Source: Zychaea mexicana (Eukaryota; Mucoromycota; Mucoromycetes; Mucorales; Lichtheimiaceae). Taken from it: a DNA stretch of 64,000 nt. Location of the stretch: assembly GCF_025766255.1 (NCBI RefSeq), contig NW_026516779.1:1-64000 (forward strand). Direction: 5' to 3'. This document shows positions 33,250 through 47,744 of the stretch, in pieces. Under the pieces are notes generated by a model. The model was not told where the DNA came from. It made no database searches and saw only the letters and a program-made list of their open reading frames with translations. Numbering within the stretch: the first letter of the stretch is position 1; the number at the start of each line of letters is the position of its first letter. The translations under genes were made by a program, and so were the position numbers.

Positions 33250-35706
33250 TTAGGCAAAATCATTGGGATCAATTGGCATCTCGCAAGCCAATGTTTGCAA
33301 CAGTTTCCAGTTATCACCCAACTGTCGTGAAAACTGGAGTTGCTCGTGGACGTAATTTTGATACATGAGGGAGATGAATGCTTGCTGTTTGTGGATATAT
33401 GAAAGTTCTGACGCTACGCAGTACCGAATATGGGTATCTCGATTCAGTTGGTATGTCATTTTGCTTTGGTCCTATATTTGCAATCCAACACGACGATTCT
33501 TTTTCTTAGTAATTCTCTTTTTCTCAACTCTTGCATATATAAAGCGTATCCTTACCGATTCGATGACGCCATCCAACCGTTCTACTTCGGACTCCAAGCC
33601 TGGAACACCTCGGTTTTGGTTCACCTTGGCTTTGTTGGCTGATATCTTTTTGGAGAGTATTTCGATCTGGTTCAATTCAAGCTTTTCTTTTCGCTCCACC
33701 ATTTCCTATAACATGGTGGTGTCGGTTAGTCTACTCACAAGGGGAAGAAGGAGTGGAAAGAAGAAAAGAAGGAGGGTTGGGTGAAGGAATTAAAATAATT
33801 GTGCGTAATAGCTGAAGTAATCGTGGTGGTGCGATTGGAAAGAGAGCGAGGTGGAGGAGGAGGAGGGGAGGAGGGGAGGAGGAGGAGGAGAAGGAGGAGG
33901 AGAAGGAGGAGGAGAAGGGTGTAGGTCGTCAGGCGGCAAACACAACAAAAATTAATTATAAGCAATAATCAGTACCTTGAATGAAATAAGGAGATCACGA
34001 TGTCGTTTTAAATTTTCCAAAACGCCATTACTTGCTGCTAGTGCTTGATCATCTAGTATAGTACCGGCACGTTGCATATGTTTTGCCACAGCCTCATATC
34101 CTCGTACGACCTGCGAACATGATTGACATCCCGGCACGTAGCATACTTGTTCAATCTCGCACATCGCGCTTTTACGACAATAGCGAAAACAATAAATGTA
34201 TTGGGGTCAGCATGCTACTACGCAAGGAATACACACATGTTTGCTCGTTCGAATGTACACTTACTTGAGGGTTATACTGTACCGTACAAACTCACGGCTC
34301 TGTACTTCGCAAATGCGTATTAGTCGTTCCAGAACAAGACACTTGTTATTATAATGGTCAGTGATCGTCGGCAACCTGCTCTTTATACTTTCGAGTCGTG
34401 CATCGAGGTCTTGGGGTATATAGCATTCAAGTTCGGCAGCACTAGGCATTTTGCGCACGAACTCTTCATCCACAATGGGTGGGTTGGCTCGTCGCCAAGC
34501 CAACAGTTCCTAAAGAAAAAAAGTAATTCGCTCAAATTTGAATTTACGTGATACACACGCACACACACAATATTTGTACACATGCGACATAGTGACATAC
34601 CGACGGTTCCGTTAGAAACGTCTCCACAACTTCATCACACTTCAATGTTGGATGCCGTACGATCGAGTTGATAAATCGTGCTAATCCTTTGCGTCTTTTT
34701 TCTAGAAACGACTCATCCTCTGTGAGCCATGCATGCATTTACTGTCAGTGAGAAAAATATAACCAAACGAAGAGTAATGATAAAGGTCGGACTTACTTCC
34801 TCCCAGCTTCTTGGGTGGCAAGTTCGGAACAACGCGCATCGGATACCGGCGTAGCAGGGTTTCCCACAGCCAGTAAAAGTCGCTATAGCGACGCAACACC
34901 TTGGATGACCGAAGTTGACTCTCAATCACATAATTGACATGTTTAAAGATGAACCCTTCTTTCTCAGGAGCGATTGAAACCTTGACCATGTCCAGATCCA
35001 GGAACCACTGATAACTTTCGGTCGAAGCGATATGGCTATCGCCCAGAAACTTGCCGTTTGCGTCTGGCATCAATAGTCCATTATCATAATCGTTTCCGTT
35101 CGGCTGTAATAATTGCTGTTGTTGTTGTTGCTGCTGTTGCATCTGGCGAGTATTATCCATACTGCGTGAGCGGGGTGTGCCGTTGCTATTCAATCCCAGC
35201 TTGGGCCTTCTGATACTTGTCGGTGCCGAGCGCATTTCATCCATCTTGCCGTTGCGTGGATTGTCGACGATGCCGTTTGGAACCGAGAGCCAAGGATCAT
35301 CCATGGGCTGATTCTTAGCAGCTAGTCGCTGCTGTTGCTGCTTAAGAGTGGTGGAAGCGGTAGTGCTGGTGGTATCACGCTTGACATTGAGCTGGTCTAG
35401 ATTGAGCAATATAGGACTGGGTAGATCTATAGTAGAGGTAAGTCGGATGGATGTGTTTTTTGGTGGTTAATTAATGCACGTGGGTGATGCGCCCATGTTT
35501 CGTGTTCCGACATGAGAGAGAGAGAGAGAGAGAGAGAGAAAGAAAGACCAGCTCTTACCATTGCGATGTTGGTAAACGGTCTGCAGGGAGACATCTGACG
35601 TGACAGCACACACGCACAAAGAGAGAAGAAAAGAAGGAAGAAAACCGATTCAGTTTCAAACATCCTTTGGTCATGTTGGAAAAATAAAAATGCAGAATAA
35701 AGATAG

Positions 35707-35744
<38 letters not shown>

Positions 35745-36414
35745 CTTACCCATATTCTTCTGGTCGCAAGCTACCAATGCCATTGCCGTATTAAATTCGT
35801 TGTGAGTTACATACATGGCTCCTGCAGGGACTACAATGTTCAGGACCTATTGTTATATTACAGGTAATTCAGGGTTGTCATTTCCTTTAGTAAAAAATAA
35901 CTAGCGAGGTGGTTGGTTGGTTTGTCGTATATACCTCCTGCACAGTCCTTGGCGAAAGTTCAGCAAGCCCGATCACTTTCTCCAAAGAGTCCAAGCTCAC
36001 GCGTTCTCCTATGGGCCGAGCACGAAGGTATGCTGTGTCATAAACCTCAGGCAGCTCGACTCCCACTATTCATGTATACGACCCTTTATCAGCTTAAGCA
36101 GTATAAAGAAAGATGTCCGTGTATTCAATCAGGTTACCTAGTACACTGGCGGCCGTAAGACCTGTGCCAAGGATATCGTCGTCTACTGCATCCTGTCCTC
36201 CAGCACTGCTGCTACTGCCCTGACCAATATCAGGCACTGTTTCAAATTGACTGTCGGTATTCCATGGATTGGCATCCACACTCAGCTGCGAAGCATAAAG
36301 GGGAGGCATCGACAATGACCGATTGATGGATGACGATGTTGCTGTCCCGAGCAGGTACCTTGAAGGATCAGCGTCGAGAAATCCGCCCCCGAGTACGTCT
36401 TCCTCATTCAACAT
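33250..36414 (-). CDS. MVP1: Sorting nexin Mvp1/SNX8 (PX-BAR)
   Basis: Ten exons (36414-36138, 36065-35935, 35846-35750, 35594-35559, 35426-34797, 34719-34601, 34509-34265, 34168-33976, 33705-33556, 33471-33250) keep phase and give 699 residues, longer than yeast Mvp1 because of acidic and poly-Gln linkers. The PX domain lies in exons 5-6: RRYSDFYWLWETLLRRYP, NLPPKKLGG, then FLEKRRKGLARFINSIVRHP. The C-terminal half is helical, as in a BAR domain (CYVPGCQSCSQVVRGYEAV through LQFSRQLGDNWKLLQ). Such proteins bind phosphatidylinositol 3-phosphate on endosomes and shape tubules for retrieval to the Golgi. It is divergent from PCNA. The exon 6 start (acceptor at 34720) and exon 10 start were chosen by frame. 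Confidence 0.85.
33840..33917 (+). repeat. Purine-rich GAG/GGA tract in an Mvp1 intron
   Basis: Low-complexity GAG/GGA repeats on the plus strand. On the transcribed strand this is a long pyrimidine tract inside the intron between exons 8 and 9. Confidence 0.8.
35510..35745 (+). repeat. GA and CA/GA microsatellites in Mvp1 introns
   Basis: (GA)n at about 35514-35540 and (CA)n followed by (GA)n at about 35707-35744, both inside introns of the Mvp1 gene. Confidence 0.85.
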
Positions 36415-37883
<1,469 letters not shown>

Positions 37884-38180
37884 ATAGTCCATCCCTACAC
37901 ATCGCATAATATACTGACTGCAAGAAGAAAACAAGTCTTTCATCGGCAACAAATTGTACATTTTCTCTATCTCCCTCTCATGCAAGGCCAATGCTGCCCA
38001 TACACACACACCCTCCCTCTCACTCTCTCTCTCGTTCGTTCTAATTCTTTCCCATTTAACAGGAGCACAACACAAGAATAAACTTTGCACACACGCTACT
38101 CTTCTTGATAATTCAATCATATCAATTCACATCTACATCTTGGTCTATACTTGCTAATACTGTTATTGCTATTATTACAT

Positions 38181-39194
38181 TTAGAAGTTGCCACAAATTG
38201 CCAGTTGCCTCATGTCTTGCAATATGTCGTCTACAGAGCCTTTTCGCTCCCCTTGGAAAATATCCTGGATGCTTTCGAATTCGCCATAATATGTTTGAGA
38301 GAACTTGAGTTCCGATTTTACAAGCGCCTCGAACGAAGGGTCCACATAAGGCACTCGCATTTCAACAATTTTGGGCAAGTCCTCTATGAGAATGGTATTC
38401 AAACCTTCGTACTGTTCTCGGGCTAGGTTTGCAACTTCTTCGGCCTAAGTGGCAAAAGTATAGTTAGTACGTGCATACACACATCAATGAATCTACTGCT
38501 AATTTCTTACCATCGGTAGCTTTTGCGGATCGTCCGAGGGTTTGTCAATCAGCTTGCGCACCTTGGAGCGCTGATTATCATAATCAAGGGCTTTCTTATG
38601 CCGTCGTTTGATTGCTTCATTCACAGCTGGGAAATACGAGCAAAGCCTTGTCAATGGCTCCAACACTGTGGTTCTAAACTCTTTATCGAAATCGGCCCGT
38701 GTATCCTCGTCCATCCGCTCAATCAGCTTTTGGTACTGGACCATTGCAGGCGTCAATTCATGGTTGACAAATTGGCCCAGTGTCTGTGCCATGCGTCGTT
38801 GCGCAGCACTCATGCTACGGACAGCTTCCAGATAATTTTTGGCTTCTTTGCTTAACTTTTCCACCTCTTTTTCTAAGCTAAGAAACTTTGAACAAGCAGC
38901 TTCATTTTTTGTCGCTTGGAAAGAGAACAAAGCACTTACATTTGAAACCGTTCGTATTCGTCGTTGAACTCCTCGTCAATAGTGTTATCGGCCCAGCCCG
39001 CCTTTTGCTTTAGCTACATTGCGAGATCGTTCAGTCAGCGATCGCTGGAGATCTCGGTGGAAAGAGTGAACTTACCGTCGTGCCGGCACGATTCAAATTC
39101 TTTTTAAAGCCATGCCTATAAACATGTACTTATCAGTAAGCAGTATTTGGAGTAAAACTCTGATACGAGAAATGCAAAGTTACATTAAACTCAT
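38181..39194 (-). CDS. RVS161: Rvs161/Hob3-type BAR domain protein (amphiphysin-like)
   Basis: Exons 39194-39184, 39115-39076, 39013-38940, 38877-38511 and 38444-38181 keep phase and give 251 residues, the length of Hob3. The tiny first exon supplies MSL plus two bases. Then GFKKNLNRAGTT, LSKEAKNYLEAVRSMSAAQ, FRTTVLEPLTRLCSYFP, EAIKRRHKKALDYD, KVRKLIDKPSDDPQKLP and VPYVDPSFEALVKSELKF follow Hob3 block by block. It is a pure N-BAR protein with no SH3 domain; it pairs with Rvs167-type partners to bend membrane at endocytic sites and organises cortical actin. Confidence 0.93.
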
Positions 39195-39564
39195 GGTAAA
39201 ATTTGCCAAGATAAAGAAGTTATGTGGAGGGGTTTCGAAGTAGACAAGCAATTATCCAGAAATGTCAGCTGCCAACTGCCTGCATGAACCACCGGAAGCG
39301 GGGTTTTGTCATTCCGTCACCCTGGATTGCTTTTGTCCCCGTGACGTTTAGGCTTTACAAGTATGGTATGTGCTCAGATTACACAACGAACAAGCGCAAT
39401 CCAGAGTTGATAGTAGATAAACTTATATGCTTTCATTGCGTTTCTCTCACAACGAAATCTATTTATTTAGAAGGGAAAGGACGAGAAATGTACAAAGTAG
39501 AGAATGAAGAGGTGAGACGGTGAGAATAATAAAAAGAAAGGAGGGCGGGGTGGGTTATATATTG

Positions 39565-42500
39565 TTACAATTCATCTGCATCTTCATCCATATCATCCAG
39601 CAGCTGGCCTTCAGATCCATCATAGTCATCCAGCAGTACATCCGTGGCGTGTTCATCTTGTCCCAAAGGGCTGTAGCCTCGGTTTCTAGATGGCCACGAT
39701 GGTAACATGCCTTTCAGTTCTTCGAGTGAGTGTGGTATCGGGATCCGTGATAGGAGGCCAATGATGGCAATAGGTATGACGACTGCGGCAGCAGCAACCT
39801 TGGTAACAACCGGGTTCGATAAGAGTCGTGACGCATGTGCACCGCCACCGGTCGAACCATCTGGTAAGTGGATTTGTCCGATCCGGCCGCCGTGCTTGCG
39901 ATAGTGGAGGCAGCCATAGATGAGTCCAGCACCAGCAATTGGTGTCAGGATGTATACAGCCCACATGCCGCCGCCAGTTGATTTGCCAGGACACCAGTAT
40001 TTTTCTCCTTCGTCCAAAGAAAGGCCTCCTTGACACGATGTGGCAGCTGTCTTGCGATAGCTGTGGTATAAAATGTATTATCATTAGAGGGCACTGCTTC
40101 TCTATAAATGGTACTGCAGGAAAGAAAAAGGTTCAAGGAGGTTAATAACTTACCCAGTAGACTCAAAGTAGTAATCCATTGATCCGTGACATTCAGGTTT
40201 GAGAGGCTGTAATCCTGGTACCAGAACACATTTGTTGTTCTCATCGCGCACAAAGTTAAAGTCACTGTAATAAAGTAAGCGAATATCATCGATAAGCAAT
40301 CTTAACATGAATTTCTTTTGGTCCTGTTGAACTTTCATACCATTCGAAATCTTCTTCTGTGCATTCGCAGTTACGAACTTCTTCACGAGGCTGTACCAAT
40401 CTCTCACCAATATAACAGTCTCTGTTTTGAATACGGCGGTAGTATTTCGTCTATCATATGGTCACAATAGCATTAGAATTGAGCTTCACCTCTTTTTTCT
40501 CTTCTCTAAGGAGCTTTCTCTAATCATTTCTTACCTCACGGCCAAATAAGCACGTCTCGCCACGCGTGTCCTCGGGCGACCAGAGTTCAAAATCGTCATG
40601 CTCAGGGTTATTCAAATCAAGCTTACACTTGGTTGGATGAATTGCGCTAAAGTCGATATGATAGGCCACTGTCTTGCCGCTATCTCTGTCTTGACCAAAC
40701 AAAACATATTTCTGGCTAGTACCATCAGGCTGTGTAATGATGTCTTCGACTTGGATCTTGGCATTCTTGTCAGCAAACTGGTACTCATTCCATGACATTC
40801 CTTCATTGGTTGTGTATCTAGTAAAATTGTTCCAAAGAAAATACTATGTAAGTTTACGAAAAAACATACATAGCAGCAAACAGATTTTCAAATCTTCATG
40901 CAAATACTTACTTGACGTAATTGGTTGGTTCCTTGTCATCGACTAAAATCAACAACGCACCTTGGTCAGCAAATTCCCAGATGTGTGAGCCCTTTTGGAT
41001 CTCGTTCCACGTCTTGCCGGCATCGCGTGTCAAGAACATGTTGCCGTCGCGATATGGTGCGAGGTTGTTACCCACGTTGCCCACGCCGACCATCAGACCG
41101 ACAGCACTCGACAAGCTGAACAAGTCTCGAGCATTTCTGCGTTCAGAGTAGCAATGCAAATGAAGCTGACAGTCTTTACCGCAATCGTAGGATTTGCCGC
41201 TACTGTCTTTTTCAGGTGCGTGGAGTGGATTCCAATGACCGCCAGCATCTGCGGTCAACATGGTTACCAGCTTCTTTGGGTTACCAGCGTTGGCTTCACC
41301 AGGGTTGTTGACTCTGTTGGCGATTGCAATGCCTTCAATGCCTTGCATCTTTTCGAAATCAACTATGCCAAGTTCGTTTCGATTGGCGTTCTCGAGCGAC
41401 ATGACATAGTAAGTACCGTTCGAGTTGGAAGTAAAGATGTTGCCATACTCGCTACCGCGATGTGTATTGGTGGATACATGGACCCACAGCGAATTGACAG
41501 ATTCCATGATTGTGAATGCCTATTATATCATGTGTTGCGTGAGTTGTACTTGTATGTTTACATGAATGTACGTCTGACTTGTGTTTATATGCATACAACA
41601 CAAACATTGACGCTGATGGGAGAAGATAAATAAAGCTTACCTCCGGTGGCAGATCAAATCCTGCAGGGAGAGATGCAGATGCAAATGTTACACCATCCAA
41701 ACTAATATAAAGGCGCAGATTGGAGCTAGCGCCATTGGCCTAATGGTATTATACACATGTCAGCCAACTCTGTTGTGGAAAAAAATAGCGAGAAAGAACT
41801 TACCACTGCAACAACAATGTATTTGCCAAATACTGCGATGCCAGCAATGTCTTCAAAGATCACTTGCTTATCACTGAAATAGTCGGTGGACGTGACATAC
41901 TGGATTTGGTTACCAAAGAACGAGCGCTGATTTCCAGACTTTTCATGGTACTGTTCACACAGGATGGCATGGTGATCAGCCTTTTCCACAGAGCCTTCAC
42001 GGCCCCAAATGCAGTTGCGCAGATAGGTTCCAATATGGTTCCAGCTCTTGCCATTGTCATGCGAATAAAAGGCTTCCGAGTGACAGTCCATGGACAACGA
42101 CGTGTCGCAGTCCTTTTCGCCCAAATATAGGAGATAGTCCGCTTCGACATTGTGGAAGTTCATGACGTTGCCTTGAATGTTCATGACAGGCACCAAAGGA
42201 ACTGACATTTCTTCAAAGTTGCTGCCCTTGTCTTGCGTTGCGTAATGCACCAAGCCATCCGTAATAAAGTAGGCCTAATAATGAATTAATACAGACGAGT
42301 TCGGCCCACCATTTCTTTCCCAAGTTCTATTGAGCTGGTTATGTATACTTACTCGGTCTTCAAAGTGTGGGTTTTGATAAATGGCAATGATGTTGCTACT
42401 AGGGAACAGTTCGCTCCAGCTATATCCGTCATTCTCACTTCCCCAGACCTTGCCGTCAGCTGTTCGGACAATAACGCGCTATACAAGCAGGATGCATATG

Positions 42501-45500
42501 AGTGAGAGCCTTTCAAACAAAAGCATTAGGACCGAAAAAAAAGGAGGCTCTTACGTCAGTGTCGGTAAAGTAAACGTAATCCAGGATACGATCGGTGAAC
42601 TCCATCTACGCAGCGACAAGTTAGACAAAAACTTTGTTCTTTCTATTCTCTGGTGTGTCACTTACCCGGCTGCTCTGGATTTGACCGCCTTCACCACAGG
42701 GCCAAGTCTTTTCCTTTTCAAGATCGACACCTGCAGTACATGTGCTCTTGGGATTTTTCTTGTAACCGGATCGACCAATAAATTGCTCGTTCTTGCCACA
42801 TTTTGCAGGACGGTCAGGATGACGACCATAAAACTGACATTCTCCTTGTTCGTTACGCCAGAATCCAAAGTCGCTAAAACATGACAAGTTATTGAAAACA
42901 TATCATTATCAAAATGAGCAAGTGTATATGCATTAGAATATAGCTTACCATTCATAATCAATATCACGGCACTCGCAGTTTTCCTCGATCACTTCAGCCT
43001 CCTTGAACGCTTCCCCGACAATACACACACGATCCTTCTTGCGACGCAGGTACGCTGTGCGCTTTCCAAGTAAACAGGCATCATCACCATCGTCATCCTT
43101 GGCAATCCACGGCTCAAAGTCGCTCTTTTCTTGGTTGCCCTTGTCGAGCTCGCACTTGCGCTGGCTGACCTCGCTAAAGTCAACTGTGATGAGTACTTGA
43201 GAACGCTGGCCTTCTTTTGTATGGCCGAGGATAATAAACTTGAGAGTGGTTGACATGGGATCTGTGGTGAGTGCATTGACCTTGACGGACGTTTGTGCAA
43301 ATTGATAAAAATGCCATGTCTCGCCTTGATCCCACGAATAAAGGAGCTCGTTGGTAGGCCCTTCATCATTAATGAGTACTAGCAAGGAGCCATGGTCGCC
43401 AAACTCGTACAAATGCTCGCCATTTTGGATACGTTGCCAAGTATGACCACCATCGCGCGTCAAGAATGTGTCGCTCTGTTCATAGGGTAGCAGCTCTGGA
43501 CCAACATTGCCAACGCCCATGGCAAGGCCAGGAGCACCACCTGCAGTAAAGATAGCACCTGGACCATGGATGTCCGTACGACTATGCAGATTCAAGGTAC
43601 AGTCGCGCGCAGTACAGTCAAACTCATGGGGTGCTGTCAATGGTTGCCACTGTCCACCGTCATCCCAGCTAATCATTGTGCGTACACGTTTGGCAACACC
43701 ACGGTTACCGACGAGCTCGTCTGCGTTCATTACTTGGTTTGCAAGGATAATGCCATCGACGCCTTGCATCTTTTCAAAGTCGACAAAGCCGAGCATATCC
43801 CCATTGGTGTTGTCAAGTGACATGTGATAGAATGTGCCGTTGTCGTTGGACTTGTATAGGGCACCATGTGCGCGTCCAGCACCCACAGCCTTGAAAATGT
43901 TCAGCAGAATCGCATGTGTTGTCGACTGCAAAACAGTGAATGTGTTGCGATCAATGTATTGGTTGGGCGGGAATTGTGCTTCAGCAAACGTTTGCCCATC
44001 AATGCTGACATAGAGAGCCAGGTTACCGCCGTGGCTCGCAGCTACTGCCATGAAATCTTCGATTACAAAGAATTCGACGATATTGTCAAACAGGACTTCT
44101 TTGCTCTGACCCCAGTCGATGGTGCGCATAAGCTTGGCGTCTTCACTGATCTGCTGTTCATCGTAGCCCGAACAGTAAATTGTCTCCTTTTGGATGCTGT
44201 ACTTGGAATCTCGTCCAAAAATACATTTGTCGACCCACATGTTCAGCGAGTCCCATCGTCCACCGTGGTCCCGACTGATAAATGCTTCAGCATGGTAGGG
44301 CGAGTTCTCTGCTTCACCAACAAAAAGCAACCAATCCTTTTCCTGTGGATGGAAATCGAGTACTTGTGCAACATGACGGCTAGGCGGCCGTGGAACTTGC
44401 ATGCGTTGCCATGATGCTCCCTGATCGTTAGTCACTTGGATCTCGTTCTCAAGTAACGCATAAGCGCGCGTGTTGTCAAACTCGTGCAAAGTAATAATAG
44501 ATGCTGGTCCAGCGTTTTCCAGAACGCGAGTCCATTGTATGCCGTGTTGCTCGGACCGCCACACTTCTCCGTTTCTAAGCCGCAAAATCATTGCAGGGGA
44601 GTCCTCAAAGTACATAAACTGGTCGATTTCGTCCGAGAAAGCAGTTGGGTATCGCTTGATGTTCTCATCTGAGGGTTCAGCGAGCGGGTTCGGTGGTCGG
44701 GATGCTGCTGGTGGAAGTGGGCCGTCGGGTGAAACCTGGTTTTCGCTGCAAGATCGATCCACAGGCTCATCCAGCTTGGTACCCGTTTGCTGATTGCATG
44801 TGTTGCCCGGGATCAATCTGTAACCGCTGGATGCAGGGTATGTAGCGTCTTTGCTTTCACACGTGCCATCCACCAACCGATCCGGACCAATGCGCACACA
44901 TTTACCGTCAGCACCACGTACAAAGTTGTAATCACATTCGTAGTCAGCTTCTGAGCACGGACACTCCTTCATTTCCATTACCGGATCTTGATAGTCGCGG
45001 CCAACATAGCAGTCGCGATCCGCCTTGCGGCGGTAAAACATTTGCTCATGTCCCATCAAGCAGTCAGGGCCTTGAGTCAAATCGCGAGCATACCACTTTT
45101 CAAAGTCGCTCTTTTCGTCGTCGTGTTCCTTCAGCTCGCACTGGCGCGACTGTACAGTCGTGAAATCAAGATGGATCGCCTGAACATGAGACTCGGCACC
45201 ACGCGATGAGCCAATGAGCAGAAAGTTTCTCGACGTCGATTCCGGGTCGGTGGTCAGCATACGAGCACGGACATTCATGCCCAAATCCAGCTTTTCCCAA
45301 GTGCTGCCGCGGTTCTTGCTCCACCAGACATGATCCACTTCCTTTTCATCGTCTACCATGACCAGCAAGGCACCCATATCACCAAACTCGTACTTGTGTG
45401 CACCTTCACGCACCATGACCCATGTTAATCCGCCATCGGCTGACAAGAACGTGTCGCACTCATCGTATTCCAGGAGACTACGGCCATAGTGACCCACGCC

Positions 45501-47100
45501 CATGGCGACGCCTACAGCTGCATCGGACGAATATACTTCACCGCTGTTATGCATCTCTGTGACCGAATGCATATGCAGAGCACACTCATCCTCAGAGCAC
45601 AGCAGTTCTGTTCCGTCAGGATTCTTGACCTTTTTAATCGCAGTCCATGTCGAACCGTCATCAAAACTGATACGTGTCTGCAATTCCTTTTTGGCGCTAC
45701 CGGCAGCCACCTGCTCGTGGTTCGCGACGACGTTTGCCAGCATGACACCTTCTACGCCTTGCATCCGCTCGAAATCAACAATACCCATACCGTTGCGGTT
45801 TGTGTGGTTTAGGCTGTTGACGAAGAATGTGCCGTTCGAATTACTCTTGTACAACGTACCAAACTCGGCCAGTGGGTTCACGAGTACGTCCACCAGCAAC
45901 GATTGGCCCGTCGACTCGACGATGGTGTAAGCCTTTTCCTGCACGGACGCACCCTCGGGAAACACTGCCTCATGCCAGTTTTCGCCATCTTGCGATACGT
46001 ACAAATCCATGGTAGGATCTGCGGCAGAGGGTTTCGCGGCTGCGACCAAAAACCGGTTTACTGCACTCACGGCAATAACACCGTGGACCTCAGTTCCGGT
46101 GCCGAAATTAACGGGCTGTGTTGTGCGAAAGAAATCTTCAGATTGTACGAGCTGAAAGTTCTCTGGATTGAACAGGCTCGATAAACCGGCTTTTTCGGGT
46201 GATTCGACGCACATTACTTCTTTGACCGGCGCATTTTCGAACTCGGGGCTCGAGAGACTCCAAATGCATGATGATGTATGCGTTCGTAGTAACGTTACTT
46301 CTTCAAAATTGTTGAGCGTATAGTATGTCTAAATATAGAAAGAGGATAATAGAGCCAACGATAAATCTATCCATTTCATTTTCCTTGCGTCCACTCACTT
46401 ATCACAAATCATATGTGTAGTACTCACTTCGTCGGCACAGTCCACACCAGTCCAGCCGCCTAGTTTGCACTTGAAACCAAGAAACAGAACGTAGTTGGGC
46501 CGTTCAGCGTGAAACGATAGCTGGTTAGACACGGCCGGCTCTACTGGTGTTTCGAACGATTGCCAGGATTTGCCCTTGTCGTTCGATTTCCAATGCGTTT
46601 TGCCTTTGCTAAGAACGTATGCCTACAGAACCACACCATTCATGTTTATCTTTAGTATCACCACTATTTTACTCCTTATTCATGCCTTTTATTACCTTAT
46701 CCTTATCGTGAGGATGCTCAAAGAGATACGTGGCTCCATCACTCGGGATATCAGATACTTGATCCCAATGCTTTCCATGGTTTTCTGATCTCCACAAGAC
46801 GTGTTCGTTTGCGTCGAGCCACAGCACCACCTAATAGATTTACACGGTTATTAAAAAATACCCCCTGTCGCAGGAAACCCTGATAAATAATATGTACTGA
46901 TGTCTCTCCTCTCTTACGTCTGAATCTTTAAAGTAAAAGAACTTGTCCGGAATGTTATTGAATCCGCTTTTTTCGATCGCTACTTGTTGTGCAGAAGCTT
47001 GGCCCAAGAACAAAGAGGCGGCCAGCACCGCAATGAAAATGCCAAGCATACTTCTTTTTCTTCTTCGAGTGGTCTGAAACCACTCTAATGCGTTCCTCAT
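39565..47100 (-). CDS. VPS10: Vps10/sortilin-type sorting receptor with three VPS10 domains
   Basis: Fourteen exons keep phase from ATG 47100 to the stop at 39565 and give about 2,151 residues: 47100-46918, 46830-46696, 46622-46428, 46328-42949, 42873-42666, 42605-42555, 42478-42353, 42274-41804, 41739-41641, 41519-40912, 40817-40535, 40450-40341, 40264-40154, 40060-39565. A signal peptide follows a basic N terminus (MLGIFIAVLAASLFLGQASA; Met 18 may be the true start). Three VPS10 beta-propellers each have Asp-box repeats, a VDFE(R/K)MQG block and a Cys-rich 10CC module ending in a CEC/CPC...DYEC-type motif. A membrane span (WAVYILTPIAGAGLIYGCL), a second hydrophobic stretch and an acidic tail (LLDDYDG, DMDEDADEL) end the protein. 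It would carry vacuolar hydrolases from Golgi to endosome. Yeast Pep1 has only two such domains. Confidence 0.93.
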
Positions 47101-47744
47101 GCTAGTCTTTTTTTATAAAAAAAAGAAACAAGGGAAATTGAGGAGTTTTTGTAAGGTTCAACTATATATTATTTTAAAACACATGCCAAGAAGAAATTCC
47201 CCGCATCACGGCGAAATGGGTCAAATGAGTATCAAAGCGACACAAAGAATTTGTACCGTACACGTTACGGAATAGTTTATTACCTGAGATTTCTTTCAGC
47301 AAAAAAAAGGTAGTTATATGAGAAGCGCGCGATTTCTCTTTCTTTTTGATATTAATAAAGATATGTATGGAGAGTGAAACCAAGCAACTACAGGTTTTGC
47401 CCTCTTTTAGCTCTCCTGCAAAAATCCAGAAGTGCGTAGCTGATTTCCAAAATGCCAATGCGGATATGCGCACACGTCAGCTTGCTTGGCGGGAAAAGAA
47501 ATCATATAAGGCTGTACAATGTCTTTTTTTATCAATGCAATTAGATACAACAGCAGGTAGAAGTATATATGAGTGTTAAAGTTGCGAAGGCAGGTGAAGG
47601 AGCATGAATTGGCGAAAAGAGAAAAGCGGGAATACATGAGTATACAGACAGAAGGTGGACAAGAAAAAAGTAGTATGTGTATATGTTGTGTATATGTAAA
47701 ATATGGGTGTGTATATGTTGTTGTGATTATATATGCTTTATGAT
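47101..47744. other. Upstream region of VPS10 and 3' region of the kelch gene
   Basis: No gene is supported. It should hold the VPS10 promoter and the kelch gene's 3' untranslated sequence; TGTATATG repeats lie at 47675-47730. Confidence 0.5.
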
